NCBI GenBank assembly: GCA_963717945.1
Contig: CAVQXT010000001.1
Location: 248,001 to 312,000, forward strand
Reading direction: 5' to 3'
Source of the DNA: FEN-299 sp963717945
GTDB lineage: Bacteria; Acidobacteriota; Vicinamibacteria; Vicinamibacterales; Fen-181
DNA: 64,000 nt
The position numbers were made by a program, and so were the translations under genes. A model generated the notes under the pieces. It did no database searches. It was not told the origin of the DNA and was given only the letters and a program-made list of their open reading frames with translations. The stretch's first letter is position 1. Every line of letters starts with the position of its first letter. This document shows positions 1 through 9,797 of this stretch, piece by piece.

Positions 1-1
1 G

Positions 2-1246
<1,245 letters not shown>

Positions 1247-1255
1247 GCAACGACA

Positions 1256-1344
1256 GGTGGTCAGTGGCTAGTGGTCAGTGGCCAGTCCGCCACGCGGGAC
1301 ACACTGGCGACTGGCGACGGGCCACTGGCCACTGGCAACTGACC
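1256..1344. repeat. Heptad inverted element, AGTGGCC family, copy 1
   Basis: Seven-base units run head to tail. The left arm has AGTGGCT, AGTGGTC and AGTGGCC from 1263 to 1283. After a degenerate core (CCACGCGGG) the right arm has six complementary-type units from 1303 to 1344 (ACTGGCG twice, ACGGGCC, ACTGGCC, ACTGGCA, ACTGACC). The last unit ends two bases before the permease ATG, so the element fills the lysS-permease gap. Confidence 0.85.
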
Positions 1345-1346
1345 TG

Positions 1347-2576
1347 ATGAACCTGCCCTTCGAGCTGCACGTCGCGCTCCGCTACCTGCTGGCCCGCCGC
1401 AAGCAGGCGCTCATCTCGGTCATCTCGCTCATCTCGACCATCGGCGTGATGGTCGGCGTGATGGCGCTGGTCATCGCCCTCGCCCTGATGACCGGCCTCC
1501 AGGACCAGCTGCGCGACAAGATCCTCGGCTCGACCGCCCACGTGTACGTCTGGAAGGGCGGCGGGCTCACCGACTACCGCGCCGACGTCGCCCGCCTTCG
1601 CCAGTTCCCCCACGTGACCGGCGCGGCCCCGGCGGTCCTCGGCAAGGCCCTCGTCACCAGCCCCCAGGGGCGGGCCTTCATCACCATCAAGGGGATCGAC
1701 CCGTCGCTCGAGGCGAGCGTGACCGATCTCGGGCGGTCGATGCGGCAGGGGAGCGTGGCGGCGCTCTCGGGCCCGGCCGACGACGGCCGTCCCGGCATCC
1801 TGCTCGGCGCCGACCTGGTCAAGACGCTCGGCGTCCGCGTCGGCGACCGGGTGCAGCTGCTGACGCCCGACGGCACGCTGTCGCCGATGGGCATGCTGCC
1901 GCGGACGCGGACCCTCGACGTCGCGGGCGTCTTCGCGCTCGGCCTCTTCGAGTTCGATTCGGCGTACGGTTTCGTGACCCTCCCGGTGGCCGAGCGCCTG
2001 GTCGGCAAGGACAAGCCGGAGCTCATCGAGCTGCGCGTGGACGACATCTACCGCGCGCCGGACGTGGCGCGCGAGATCACGGACCAGTCGGCCGGGGTGT
2101 ACCTGACCGAGGACTGGACGAAGCTGAACCAGTCGTTGTTCGGCGCGCTCTGGCTCGAGAAGATGGCGATCTCGATCACCATCGGCCTCATCGTCATGGT
2201 CGCCGCGCTGAACATCGTCGCGTCGCTCATCCTGCTCGTGATGGAGAAGAGCCGCGACATCGCCATCCTCAAGACGATGGGCGCCTCCTCGCGCAGCATC
2301 ATGCTGGTGTTCATGCTGCAGGGGATGATCATCGGGCTGGTGGGCACGGCACTGGGCGCGGCGGCGGGGTGGTCGGCGTCGACCCTGCTCGATCGGTACC
2401 GGGTCATCCACGTGCCGATCGACGTCTACCAGGTGTCCTACGTGCCGTTTGTCGTGCTGCCGCTCGACTTCGCGCTCGTGGTGGCGTCGGCGATCGCGAT
2501 CTGCTTCGTGGCGACGCTCTACCCGTCGCGGCAGGCGTCGAAGCTGGACCCGGCGGAGGCGCTCAGATACGGGTAG
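1347..2576 (+). CDS. LolC/LolE-family ABC transporter permease
   Basis: Likely inner-membrane permease that, with the adjacent LolD-like ATPase, releases outer-membrane lipoproteins from the inner membrane. The 409-residue product has the family layout: one N-terminal membrane segment after ALRYLLARRKQ (about residues 20-45), a large periplasmic MacB-like domain, and three C-terminal membrane segments of the FtsX type. The segment VMEKSRDIAILKTMGASS, just after the second membrane segment, is the usual coupling region. The ATG at 1347 is chosen because the upstream in-frame codons translate the heptad repeat (residues such as GHWPLATD). LolC and LolE cannot be told apart here, and only one permease gene is present, so it may act as a homodimer (inference). 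Confidence 0.88.
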   Translation: MNLPFELHVALRYLLARRKQALISVISLISTIGVMVGVMALVIALALMTGLQDQLRDKILGSTAHVYVWKGGGLTDYRADVARLRQFPHVTGAAPAVLGKALVTSPQGRAFITIKGIDPSLEASVTDLGRSMRQGSVAALSGPADDGRPGILLGADLVKTLGVRVGDRVQLLTPDGTLSPMGMLPRTRTLDVAGVFALGLFEFDSAYGFVTLPVAERLVGKDKPELIELRVDDIYRAPDVAREITDQSAGVYLTEDWTKLNQSLFGALWLEKMAISITIGLIVMVAALNIVASLILLVMEKSRDIAILKTMGASSRSIMLVFMLQGMIIGLVGTALGAAAGWSASTLLDRYRVIHVPIDVYQVSYVPFVVLPLDFALVVASAIAICFVATLYPSRQASKLDPAEALRYG

Positions 2577-2587
2577 TGCACTCATGT

Positions 2588-2648
2588 AGTGGCTAGTGGT
2601 CGGTGTGTCACGCGTGATCGACGGGCCACTAGCCACTGGCCACCGACC
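2588..2648. repeat. Heptad inverted element, AGTGGCC family, copy 2
   Basis: Two left units (AGTGGCT, AGTGGTC at 2588-2601), the perfect palindromic core TCACGCGTGA at 2608-2617, then four right units (ACGGGCC, ACTAGCC, ACTGGCC, ACCGACC) at 2621-2648. It fills most of the permease-lolD gap. Confidence 0.85.
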
Positions 2649-2674
2649 CCTTCGCGTTCCTTGGAACTGACCCG

Positions 2675-3343
2675 ATGCCGTTCGTCACCGTGACCGCCCT
2701 CGAGAAGTCCTACCGAAGCGCGACGGGACTGCTCCGCGTCCTCCGGGGGCTCGACCTGTCGGTGGAGCGCGGGGAGATGGTGGCCATCGTCGGGGCGTCG
2801 GGCGTCGGCAAGAGCACGCTGCTGCACGTGCTCGGCGGCCTCGACGTCTTCGAGTCCGGGACGATCCTGATCGGCGAGGCGACGCTGTCGAGCATGACCG
2901 ACGCCGAGCGCGTCGCCTTTCGCAACCGGCACATCGGGTTCGTCTTCCAGTTCCACCACCTGCTGCCCGAGTTCGACGCGGTCGAGAACGCCGAAATGCC
3001 GCTCCGGATCGCGCGCCAGCCGCTGGCCGAGGCGCGGCGCCGCGCCGAGTCGCTGCTCGGCCGCGTCGGCCTCGGCGATCGCCTGCACCACCGGCCGGGC
3101 ATCCTCTCGGGCGGGGAGCAGCAGCGGGTCGCCGTGGCCCGCGCGCTGGTGGCCGAGCCGGACCTGCTGATCGCCGACGAGCCGACCGGCGATCTCGACG
3201 AGCAGACGGCGGACACGCTGCACGAGCTGCTGTGCGAGATGCACCGCGAGCACGGGCTCACCTCCATCATCGCCACCCACAACATGCGGCTGGCCGGGCG
3301 CTGCGACCGCGTGCTGCGCCTCGAAGGCGGGCGGCTGTCCTGA
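2675..3343 (+). CDS. lolD: LolD-like ABC transporter ATPase
   Basis: ATPase subunit predicted to power lipoprotein release together with the upstream LolC/E-like permease. The 222 residues match the usual length of LolD/MacB-type ATPases. Visible motifs are Walker A GASGVGKST at about residues 40-48, a Q-loop in the FQFHHLLPEF segment (also a LolD hallmark), the signature LSGGEQQRVAVARAL near residue 145, Walker B LLIADEPTGDLD near residue 165, and the switch histidine in IIATHN. Gene order permease-ATPase on one strand, with only a repeat element between, supports a shared function. A generic MacB-type exporter ATPase remains possible. Confidence 0.9.
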   Translation: MPFVTVTALEKSYRSATGLLRVLRGLDLSVERGEMVAIVGASGVGKSTLLHVLGGLDVFESGTILIGEATLSSMTDAERVAFRNRHIGFVFQFHHLLPEFDAVENAEMPLRIARQPLAEARRRAESLLGRVGLGDRLHHRPGILSGGEQQRVAVARALVAEPDLLIADEPTGDLDEQTADTLHELLCEMHREHGLTSIIATHNMRLAGRCDRVLRLEGGRLS

Positions 3344-3378
3344 CCGGGCGGCCCAGCCGCCGCCCGCGTCGTTTGCCG

Positions 3379-3384
3379 TATAAT
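3379..3384 (+). promoter_or_regulatory. Candidate -10 box of the clpC promoter
   Basis: A perfect TATAAT lies 52 bases before the clpC ATG. No good -35 hexamer is visible at 16-18 bp upstream, so this rests on the -10 alone. Confidence 0.4.
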
Positions 3385-3435
3385 CCGATCAAGGCTTCCG
3401 CCAACACAGTGCGTCTGCCGCCGCGGGTGGTTCGG

Positions 3436-5865
3436 ATGTTCGAACGCTACACGGAACGCGCGAGGCGAGTGCTCTTCTTCGCCCGCTACGAGGCCAGCCA
3501 GCTCGGGAGCGTCTCCATCGAGTCCGAGCACCTGCTGCTGGGGCTCGTCCGGGAGGGCAAGGGGCTCACCAGCCGGCTCTTCGCCCGCTCGCGCCTCTCG
3601 TTCGAGATCGTCCGCAAGGACGTCGAGGGCCGGGCGGCGGCCCGCGCCGAGAGCGCCGTCCCGCACGAGATCCCGTTCAGCGCCGAAACCAAGCGGGTGC
3701 TCGCGCTGGCCGCCGAGGAGGCCGACCGCCTGCGCCACGCCTACATCGGGACCGAGCACCTGCTGCTCGGGATCCTCCGCGAGGAGCGGTCGGTGGCGGC
3801 GTCGATCCTCGTCGCGCGCGGCATGCGGATCGCCGCCGTGCGCGAGGACGTCGTCCAGCTGCTCGCCGAGAAGACGACGCTCGCGCGCGCCAAGGACACG
3901 CCGCTGCTCGCCGAGTTCAGCCGCGACCTGACCGAGGCCGCCGCCGGCGCCCAGCTCGACCCGCTGGTCGGGCGCGACCGCGAGGTCGAGCGCCTCCAGC
4001 AGGTGCTCTGCCGGCGCACCAAGAACAACGCGGTGCTCATCGGCGAGCCGGGCGTCGGGAAGACGGCCATCGTCGAGGGGCTGGCGCAGCGGATCGCCGA
4101 GGGTGACGTGCCCGACTGCCTGGCCGACAAGCGGCTGCTCGCCCTGGACATCTCGCTCATCGTCGCCGGCACGAAGTACCGCGGCCAGTTCGAGGAGCGC
4201 CTGAAGGCGATCATGAAGGAACTGACCGACAACCCGAACATCATCGTCTTCATCGACGAGCTGCAGACGCTGGTGGGCGCGGGATCGGCCGAAGGGTCGC
4301 TCGACGCGGCCAACATCCTCAAGCCGGCGCTCTCCCGGGGCGAAATCCGCTGCATCGGCGCCGCCACGCCGGCCGACTACCGGAAGTACATCGAGAAGGA
4401 CCGGTCGCTCGAGCGGCGGTTCCAGGCGATCAAGGTGGACCCGCCGTCGGAGGAGGAGACGATCGACGTGCTGCTCGGCATCAAGTCGCGGTACGAGGAG
4501 TTCCACGAGGTCGAGTACACCCGCGAGGCGATCGAGGCGGCCGTGCGCCAGTCGGCGCGCTACATCACCGATCGGTTCCTGCCCGACAAAGCCATCGATC
4601 TCATCGACGAGGCCGGCGCCCGGGTCAAGCTCCGGCGGGCGGCCGGGGTCCCGGAACCTGAGGCGGCGACGGCCGGTCAGCCGCCGGCCGCTCGCGCCGG
4701 CGAGGAAGCCGTGGGCGTGCGGGATCTCGAACGGGTCCGACGCTACCGTGACGCGGTGTCGGGAGGGGCCGCGGCGGCCGTCGAGGAGCCGGAGGCGGCG
4801 CTGGCCGGGCGCCCGCCGTTCGTCGTGGGCAAGGCGGAGATCGACGAGGTGGTCTCGAAGTGGGCCGACGTGCCGCTCGAGTCGATCACCCGGGACGAGA
4901 GCGACCGCCTGCTGCGGATGGAGGAGCACCTGCACCGGCGCGTCATCAGCCAGGACCGGGCGATCTCGGCGCTCTCCCGCGCCATCCGCCGATCGCGCGC
5001 GGGCCTCAAGCATCCCAACCGGCCGGTGGGCAGCTTCATCTTCCTCGGCCCGACCGGCGTCGGGAAGACCGAGCTGGCGCGCGCCCTGGCCGGGTACCTC
5101 TTCGGCAGCGACGCCGCGCTCGTGCGGTTCGACATGTCCGAGTTCATGGAGAAGCACTCGGTGTCGAAGTTGATCGGGTCGCCGCCCGGCTACGTCGGCT
5201 ACGACGAGGGCGGCCAGCTGACCGGCCAGGTGAAACGCCACCCCTACTCGGTCGTCCTGCTCGACGAAATCGAGAAGGCGCACCCCGACGTGTTCAACCT
5301 GCTGCTGCAGGTGTTCGAGGACGGCCACCTGACCGACGGGCTCGGCAACCGGATCAACTTCAAGAACACGATCGTCATCATGACGTCGAACATCGGGGCC
5401 CGGCACCTCCAGAAGCAGGGCGGGCCCGGGTTCCTCCCGCCGGACGCGGCCGGGACCCATCGGAACCTCGCCGACCTGGTCCTCGGCGAGGTCCGGCGCA
5501 CCTTCAACCCCGAGTTCCTCAACCGGATCGACGACATCATCGTCTTCGACCCGCTCTCCGACGACGACCTGCGTCGGATCCTCGGGCTGCTCGTCGAGCA
5601 GCTGAACGAGCACCTGGTCGAACGCCGTCTGGCGGTGGAGCTGCGGCGCGAGGCGGTCGACTGGATTATCGAGCAGACCTGCCAGGACCGGTCGTTCGGA
5701 GCGCGGCCGCTGCGGCGCGCCATCCAGAAGTACGTGGAGGATCCGCTGTCGGAGGAAATCATCCGGGGCGCCGTTCACGGGGGCTTCATCGAGGTGGGGC
5801 TGGCAGGGGGCCGGTTGAGCTTCAGGGCGGTCGGTGACGGGGCCTCAGGCCAGCCACTGGCCTGA
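3436..5865 (+). CDS. clpC: ClpC-type AAA+ unfoldase, atypical middle domain
   Basis: Double-ring AAA+ unfoldase of the Clp/Hsp100 group (809 residues), expected to feed substrates to ClpP. It has an N-terminal double Clp-N domain (residues 1-145, starting MFERYTERARRVLFFARYEA as in ClpC), a first AAA+ module with Walker A GEPGVGKT at about residue 203, and a second with Walker A GPTGVGKT near residue 538 and pore loop GSPPGYVGYDEGG. The linker between modules is short and rich in Ala, Pro and Glu rather than the usual coiled-coil M-domain. At the place of the ClpP-docking tripeptide (usually VGF, IGF or LGF) the sequence reads GGPGF. The ATG at 3436 is used because the family N terminus starts there. 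It ends in a strong hairpin. Confidence 0.92.
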   Translation: MFERYTERARRVLFFARYEASQLGSVSIESEHLLLGLVREGKGLTSRLFARSRLSFEIVRKDVEGRAAARAESAVPHEIPFSAETKRVLALAAEEADRLRHAYIGTEHLLLGILREERSVAASILVARGMRIAAVREDVVQLLAEKTTLARAKDTPLLAEFSRDLTEAAAGAQLDPLVGRDREVERLQQVLCRRTKNNAVLIGEPGVGKTAIVEGLAQRIAEGDVPDCLADKRLLALDISLIVAGTKYRGQFEERLKAIMKELTDNPNIIVFIDELQTLVGAGSAEGSLDAANILKPALSRGEIRCIGAATPADYRKYIEKDRSLERRFQAIKVDPPSEEETIDVLLGIKSRYEEFHEVEYTREAIEAAVRQSARYITDRFLPDKAIDLIDEAGARVKLRRAAGVPEPEAATAGQPPAARAGEEAVGVRDLERVRRYRDAVSGGAAAAVEEPEAALAGRPPFVVGKAEIDEVVSKWADVPLESITRDESDRLLRMEEHLHRRVISQDRAISALSRAIRRSRAGLKHPNRPVGSFIFLGPTGVGKTELARALAGYLFGSDAALVRFDMSEFMEKHSVSKLIGSPPGYVGYDEGGQLTGQVKRHPYSVVLLDEIEKAHPDVFNLLLQVFEDGHLTDGLGNRINFKNTIVIMTSNIGARHLQKQGGPGFLPPDAAGTHRNLADLVLGEVRRTFNPEFLNRIDDIIVFDPLSDDDLRRILGLLVEQLNEHLVERRLAVELRREAVDWIIEQTCQDRSFGARPLRRAIQKYVEDPLSEEIIRGAVHGGFIEVGLAGGRLSFRAVGDGASGQPLA
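5845..5865 (+). terminator. Hairpin overlapping the clpC stop codon
   Basis: A perfect 9-bp inverted repeat (TCAGGCCAG and CTGGCCTGA around CCA) includes the clpC TGA. There is no T run, so termination is inferred. A second weaker repeat (ACCCT and AGGGT around seven bases) lies at 5876-5892. Confidence 0.5.
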
Positions 5866-5975
5866 AACGTCTAATACCCTGTAAACTAGGGTGTTCGTGT
5901 GGGCACCGAAGCGCCTCCCCCGGGGGCGCGCCCGGGAGCCCGGGCGCGCGGTCAGTTCTGATTCCAGACGAGTTC

Positions 5976-8939
5976 ATGCCCAAGTCTCGTTATTGCCTCG
6001 TGTTGTGGGCGCTGATCCTGATCGGCGCAGGGACGGGTCTCGCTGCGGTGCCGGCCGTCCAGGCCGGTCGCCCGGCGTCGGCTCAGACTCCGGTCCCGCC
6101 GTCGGTGACGCCCGCCACACCCGCGGCGCCGCCCGGCGCGTTGACGCCATCGGCTCCGGCCCAGAAACCGACACCCGGACAGAACCCGCCCGCCGGACAG
6201 AAGCCGACGCCGGCGCCGCCGCCCGCGCCCGCGAAGGACCAGAAGCCGTCGAGCGGCCGGGTCTTGTGGTGCGGCCAGGAAATCGGACCGCCCCCGGCCA
6301 ACCAGCTGCCGCCGGCCGGCGCCGGGGCCGTCATCTACCAGATCGGCGTCTGCTTCCCCAATCAGGGCGGCGTCTCGGTCATCGACGCCGAAACCTATCT
6401 CTACTACATCCACACCAAGACCAGCCGTCCGTCGGCCGGCGTCTGGACTCCCTGGGACGAGGTGACGTCGTCCGAGTCGCTCCGGCAGGACTTCCAGCAG
6501 CTGTGGGCGACCAAGTTCCTCGACAACCTGTCGGTGGAGGTCACCGACTTCCCGTTCTCCAACGGCGTGGTCGGCAAGCTGGTGGCCTTCAACATGGAGG
6601 AGCGCCAGCGGGTCAAGATCGTCGACTACATTGGCGCCAAGCACCTCGAGCAGTCGAAGATCGACGAGAAGCTCAAAGAGGAGAACGCCGAGATCCGGCT
6701 CGACACCTTCATCGACCCGGGCGTGATCCGCAAGGTGAAGAAGGTCGTCCTGGACATGCTGGCCGAGAAGGGCTACCAGTTCGCGTCGGTGACGCCCGAG
6801 ATCAAGCCGTTGTCCGGCGGCCCGAAGCTCGTGAACCTGACCTTCTCGGTGGACGAGGGGCCGCAGGTCAAGATCCGCGACGTCATCTTCATCGGCAACA
6901 AGGCGATCAGCAGCGCCAAGCTGAAGAGCCAGTTGAAGAACAACAAGGGGCGGGGGCTGTTCACCTTCATCACCGGGTCGGGTCCCTACCAGGAAGGGAA
7001 GTTCGAAGAGGACGCCGACCGGGTGGTGGCTTACTACCGCGACCGCGGGTACATCGGCGCTCGAGTGTCGGAACCCATGCTTCGCTACATCGAGGACTCG
7101 CCCGACCGGCGCGCGCGCTGGGTCGAACTGCGCATCGAGGTCACCGAGGGCGAACGCTACCGCATCGCCAGCTTCTCGTTCGAAGGCAACAAGGTCGTGA
7201 AGTCCGAGGCGCTCCGCCCGCTGTTCAAGGTCAAGGAAGGCGACTGGTACAGCGACAAGGCGATCCGCAAGGGCTACGAGAAGGCCCGCGACCTGTATGG
7301 CGCCGGCGGCTACTACCAGTTCAACCTGGTCCCGATGACCAAGCCGCACGCCGACGGGGGCGAACCGCCGAAGGGCCCTGACGGCGCCGCGGCGGCCGAC
7401 GGGGAGAAGGCGGGCGGACTGCCGGCGCAGGCGCCGGAGGAGGCGAAGACCGCGGCGCCCCCGGCGGCCAAGAGCGCCGCCCCCCCCCGGAAGGCGGCCA
7501 AGGCCCGCCAGCTCCCGACCGGCGCCCCGATGGTGGACGTCATCCTCCAGGTGGACGAGGGCAAGCAGTACTTCATCGACCGGATCACCTTCGTCGGGAA
7601 CACGACCACGCGCGACTCGGTGATCCGGCGCGAGATCCGGCTCTACGAGGAAGGCGTCTTCAACACCGAGGCGCTCAAGTTCTCGATCAAGCGGATCAAC
7701 CAGCTCGCCTACTTCAAGCAGCTCGAGGGGACCAAGGACGTCGATGTCAAGGAAGCGCCGGGCACCGACAACAAGATGGACATCACGCTGAAGCTGGAGG
7801 AGCAGAACCGGAACCAGATCCAGTTCGGCGCCGGCGTGTCCCAGTACGAAGGGTTCTTCGGCACCCTCGGCTTCCAGACGGCCAACTTCCTGGGCCGCGG
7901 CGAGACGTTCAGCGTCAACCTGCAGGCCGGCACGCTGGCCCAGAACTACCAGGTGGCCTTCACCGAGCCGTACCTGTTCGACCGCGCGATCACCGGCGGG
8001 ATCGATCTCTTCAAGCGGCGGCTCGACTACCAGTCGCAGTTCACCCAGAGCTCCTGGGGCAGCAACATCATCTTCGGATTCCCGATCCGCGATTTCACGC
8101 GGCTGTTCGTCGCCTACAGCTACGAGCACACCTCGGTCGTGAACGTCAACACGCTCTACCAGGACCCGGCGCTCATCCAGAACAACCCGTACCTGGCGGA
8201 GACGCTGCTGCTCGGCGTGGGCGGCGCCCGCACGGTCAGCAAGGTCATCCCGAGCGTGGTTTACAACACCATCGACAACCCCCTGTTCCCGACGACCGGC
8301 AAGAAGCTGAACCTGTCGGTGGACCTGGCCGGCGTCGGCGGCGACACCAACTTCTGGAAGCCCAGCGTCGAGGCCACCTGGTATATGGCGCAGACCAAGC
8401 GGACCTCGATCGGCCTCCACGCGATGGCGCAGTACATCTCGCCGTTCTCCGGCAGCAAGCCGATTCCGATCACCGAGCTGCTCTACGCGGGCGGCGAGTA
8501 CAGCGTCCGCGGCTTCGACCTGCGCACGATCGGCCCGCGGGCGCTCTCGACCATCCCGCCGACCTACAACGGGTCGACGTTCCTCCCGATCTTGATGGCC
8601 GGCGACGTGCCGCTCGACTCGTACCAGACCGACTCGGGGCTGGTCATCGGCGGCAACAAGCTGTTGCTTTTCAACGCCGAGTACCTGATTCAGGTCGCCG
8701 GACCCGTGCGCCTGGTCTTGTTCTACGACGCGGGCCAGGTCAGGGACTTCGGCCAGAAGTTCTCGATGAGCGAGTTCAGGACCTCCACGGGCGCGGAAGT
8801 GCGGTTCTTCATGCCGGTGCTGAACGTCCCGTTCCGGCTGATCTTCGCCTACAACCCGCGGCGGGCGTTCATCCTGGACAGCACGCTGCAGCAACAGAGC
8901 GCATTCGCCTTCAAGTTCGCCGTGGGTTCGACCTTCTAG
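5976..8939 (+). CDS. bamA: Outer membrane protein assembly factor BamA
   Basis: Outer-membrane insertase that folds beta-barrel proteins. The 987-residue protein is longer than the usual 750-850. It has a signal peptide (about residues 1-36), a Pro/Ala/Gln-rich stretch to about residue 85, several POTRA repeats recognisable by the FIGNK, FEGNK and FVGN turns, and a C-terminal 16-strand barrel of the Bac_surface_Ag type with the RGF motif (VRGFDLRTIG) and a terminal Phe. An Ala/Pro/Lys-rich insertion of about 58 residues (457-514) splits a POTRA unit. It is followed by skp and fabZ-lpxA, as in many Gram-negative genomes, but lpxD, often found here, is absent. Confidence 0.96.
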   Translation: MPKSRYCLVLWALILIGAGTGLAAVPAVQAGRPASAQTPVPPSVTPATPAAPPGALTPSAPAQKPTPGQNPPAGQKPTPAPPPAPAKDQKPSSGRVLWCGQEIGPPPANQLPPAGAGAVIYQIGVCFPNQGGVSVIDAETYLYYIHTKTSRPSAGVWTPWDEVTSSESLRQDFQQLWATKFLDNLSVEVTDFPFSNGVVGKLVAFNMEERQRVKIVDYIGAKHLEQSKIDEKLKEENAEIRLDTFIDPGVIRKVKKVVLDMLAEKGYQFASVTPEIKPLSGGPKLVNLTFSVDEGPQVKIRDVIFIGNKAISSAKLKSQLKNNKGRGLFTFITGSGPYQEGKFEEDADRVVAYYRDRGYIGARVSEPMLRYIEDSPDRRARWVELRIEVTEGERYRIASFSFEGNKVVKSEALRPLFKVKEGDWYSDKAIRKGYEKARDLYGAGGYYQFNLVPMTKPHADGGEPPKGPDGAAAADGEKAGGLPAQAPEEAKTAAPPAAKSAAPPRKAAKARQLPTGAPMVDVILQVDEGKQYFIDRITFVGNTTTRDSVIRREIRLYEEGVFNTEALKFSIKRINQLAYFKQLEGTKDVDVKEAPGTDNKMDITLKLEEQNRNQIQFGAGVSQYEGFFGTLGFQTANFLGRGETFSVNLQAGTLAQNYQVAFTEPYLFDRAITGGIDLFKRRLDYQSQFTQSSWGSNIIFGFPIRDFTRLFVAYSYEHTSVVNVNTLYQDPALIQNNPYLAETLLLGVGGARTVSKVIPSVVYNTIDNPLFPTTGKKLNLSVDLAGVGGDTNFWKPSVEATWYMAQTKRTSIGLHAMAQYISPFSGSKPIPITELLYAGGEYSVRGFDLRTIGPRALSTIPPTYNGSTFLPILMAGDVPLDSYQTDSGLVIGGNKLLLFNAEYLIQVAGPVRLVLFYDAGQVRDFGQKFSMSEFRTSTGAEVRFFMPVLNVPFRLIFAYNPRRAFILDSTLQQQSAFAFKFAVGSTF

Positions 8940-9006
8940 GGAGAGAGCGCCGAGGACGCGCGCGCACGACTGTCAACCGAGCATGAGAGAGAAAGGGACT
9001 GTAGTG

Positions 9007-9660
9007 ATGAGACGCTTTACCGTTGCCGTGGGACTCAGCCTGGCTCTGGGAGCTGGAGTACCGACACTCGTACTGGCCCAGGCGAAGCCGACGCCGCCCC
9101 CGACCGCCACCCAGAAGCCGGCGACGCAGACGGCCCCGGCCCCGAAGCCGGCGCCTCCGGCGGCCCCGCAGGCCGCGCCGCAGCCGCCGAAACCGTTCCC
9201 CGAGGGGGCGAAGATTGCCTACGTCAACATCCCCCGCATCGCGGCTGAATCGGCCGAGGGCAAGGCCTCGACGGCGAAGATCAACACGCTCCGCGAGAAG
9301 AAGCTGGCCGAGCTGAACATGAAGAACAAGCAGCTCGAGACCGCCCAGCAGAAGCTCAGCAGCGGCGGCTTGCTCAGTGAGGAGGCGCGGGCGGCCACGC
9401 AGAAGGAGGCTGAGAAGCTCCAGGTCGAGATCCAGCGCCTTCAGCAGGACGCCGACGCCGAGTTGCAGGACCTGCAGCAGCAGCTCCAGGTGGACTTCCA
9501 GCGCAAGCTGATGCCGGTCATCCAGCAGGTCTGCGCCGAGAAGGGGCTTCAAATGCTGCTGAGCCTGGAGGCCGGGATCATGTGGGCCGATCCGGGTCTC
9601 GACCTGACGGCCGAGATCATCAAGCGGTTCGACGCCGCCACGGCCGGCCCGGCCAAGTAG
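9007..9660 (+). CDS. skp: Skp/OmpH-family periplasmic chaperone
   Basis: Periplasmic holdase that carries unfolded outer-membrane proteins to BamA. The 217-residue product has a signal peptide (cleavage near LVLAQA), a Pro/Ala-rich spacer (about residues 25-65), then the OmpH domain: a short strand IAYVNIPRIAAESAEGKAS, a long coiled coil rich in Lys, Glu and Gln, and the closing segment containing QVCAEKGLQMLLS. ATG at 9007 is preferred over the in-frame ATG at 8983 because AAAGGGA lies about nine bases before it and the signal peptide then starts MRRFTV. It directly follows bamA. Confidence 0.92.
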   Translation: MRRFTVAVGLSLALGAGVPTLVLAQAKPTPPPTATQKPATQTAPAPKPAPPAAPQAAPQPPKPFPEGAKIAYVNIPRIAAESAEGKASTAKINTLREKKLAELNMKNKQLETAQQKLSSGGLLSEEARAATQKEAEKLQVEIQRLQQDADAELQDLQQQLQVDFQRKLMPVIQQVCAEKGLQMLLSLEAGIMWADPGLDLTAEIIKRFDAATAGPAK

Positions 9661-9682
9661 CAGGCACCCTCGCGGACGACCT

Positions 9683-9703
9683 GGCCGCCGCCGGGCGGCG
9701 GCC
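9683..9703 (+). terminator. GC-rich hairpin after skp
   Basis: A 9-bp stem with GGCCGCCGC pairing GCGGCGGCC around three bases lies in the 137-base gap between skp and fabZ-lpxA. No T run follows. It could attenuate transcription rather than end it. Confidence 0.35.
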
Positions 9704-9797
9704 GCGTCGCGGGACCGCGCGGCGGGCGTGCCGGGCTTCGCCGCCCGGCGCTTCCGCGGCCGCCCCGCGCCTCCCCGGGTATCCGTCTTCCGTCTGA

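Noticed and set aside
1278..1346. Upstream in-frame start for the LolC/E-like permease
   Set aside because: The extra codons translate the heptad repeat and are not family sequence; ATG 1347 fits.
2710..5778. Very long minus-strand open frame opposite lolD and clpC
   Set aside because: A shadow caused by high GC and third-position bias; the translation is rich in Arg, Gly and Pro without motifs and the plus strand genes are certain.
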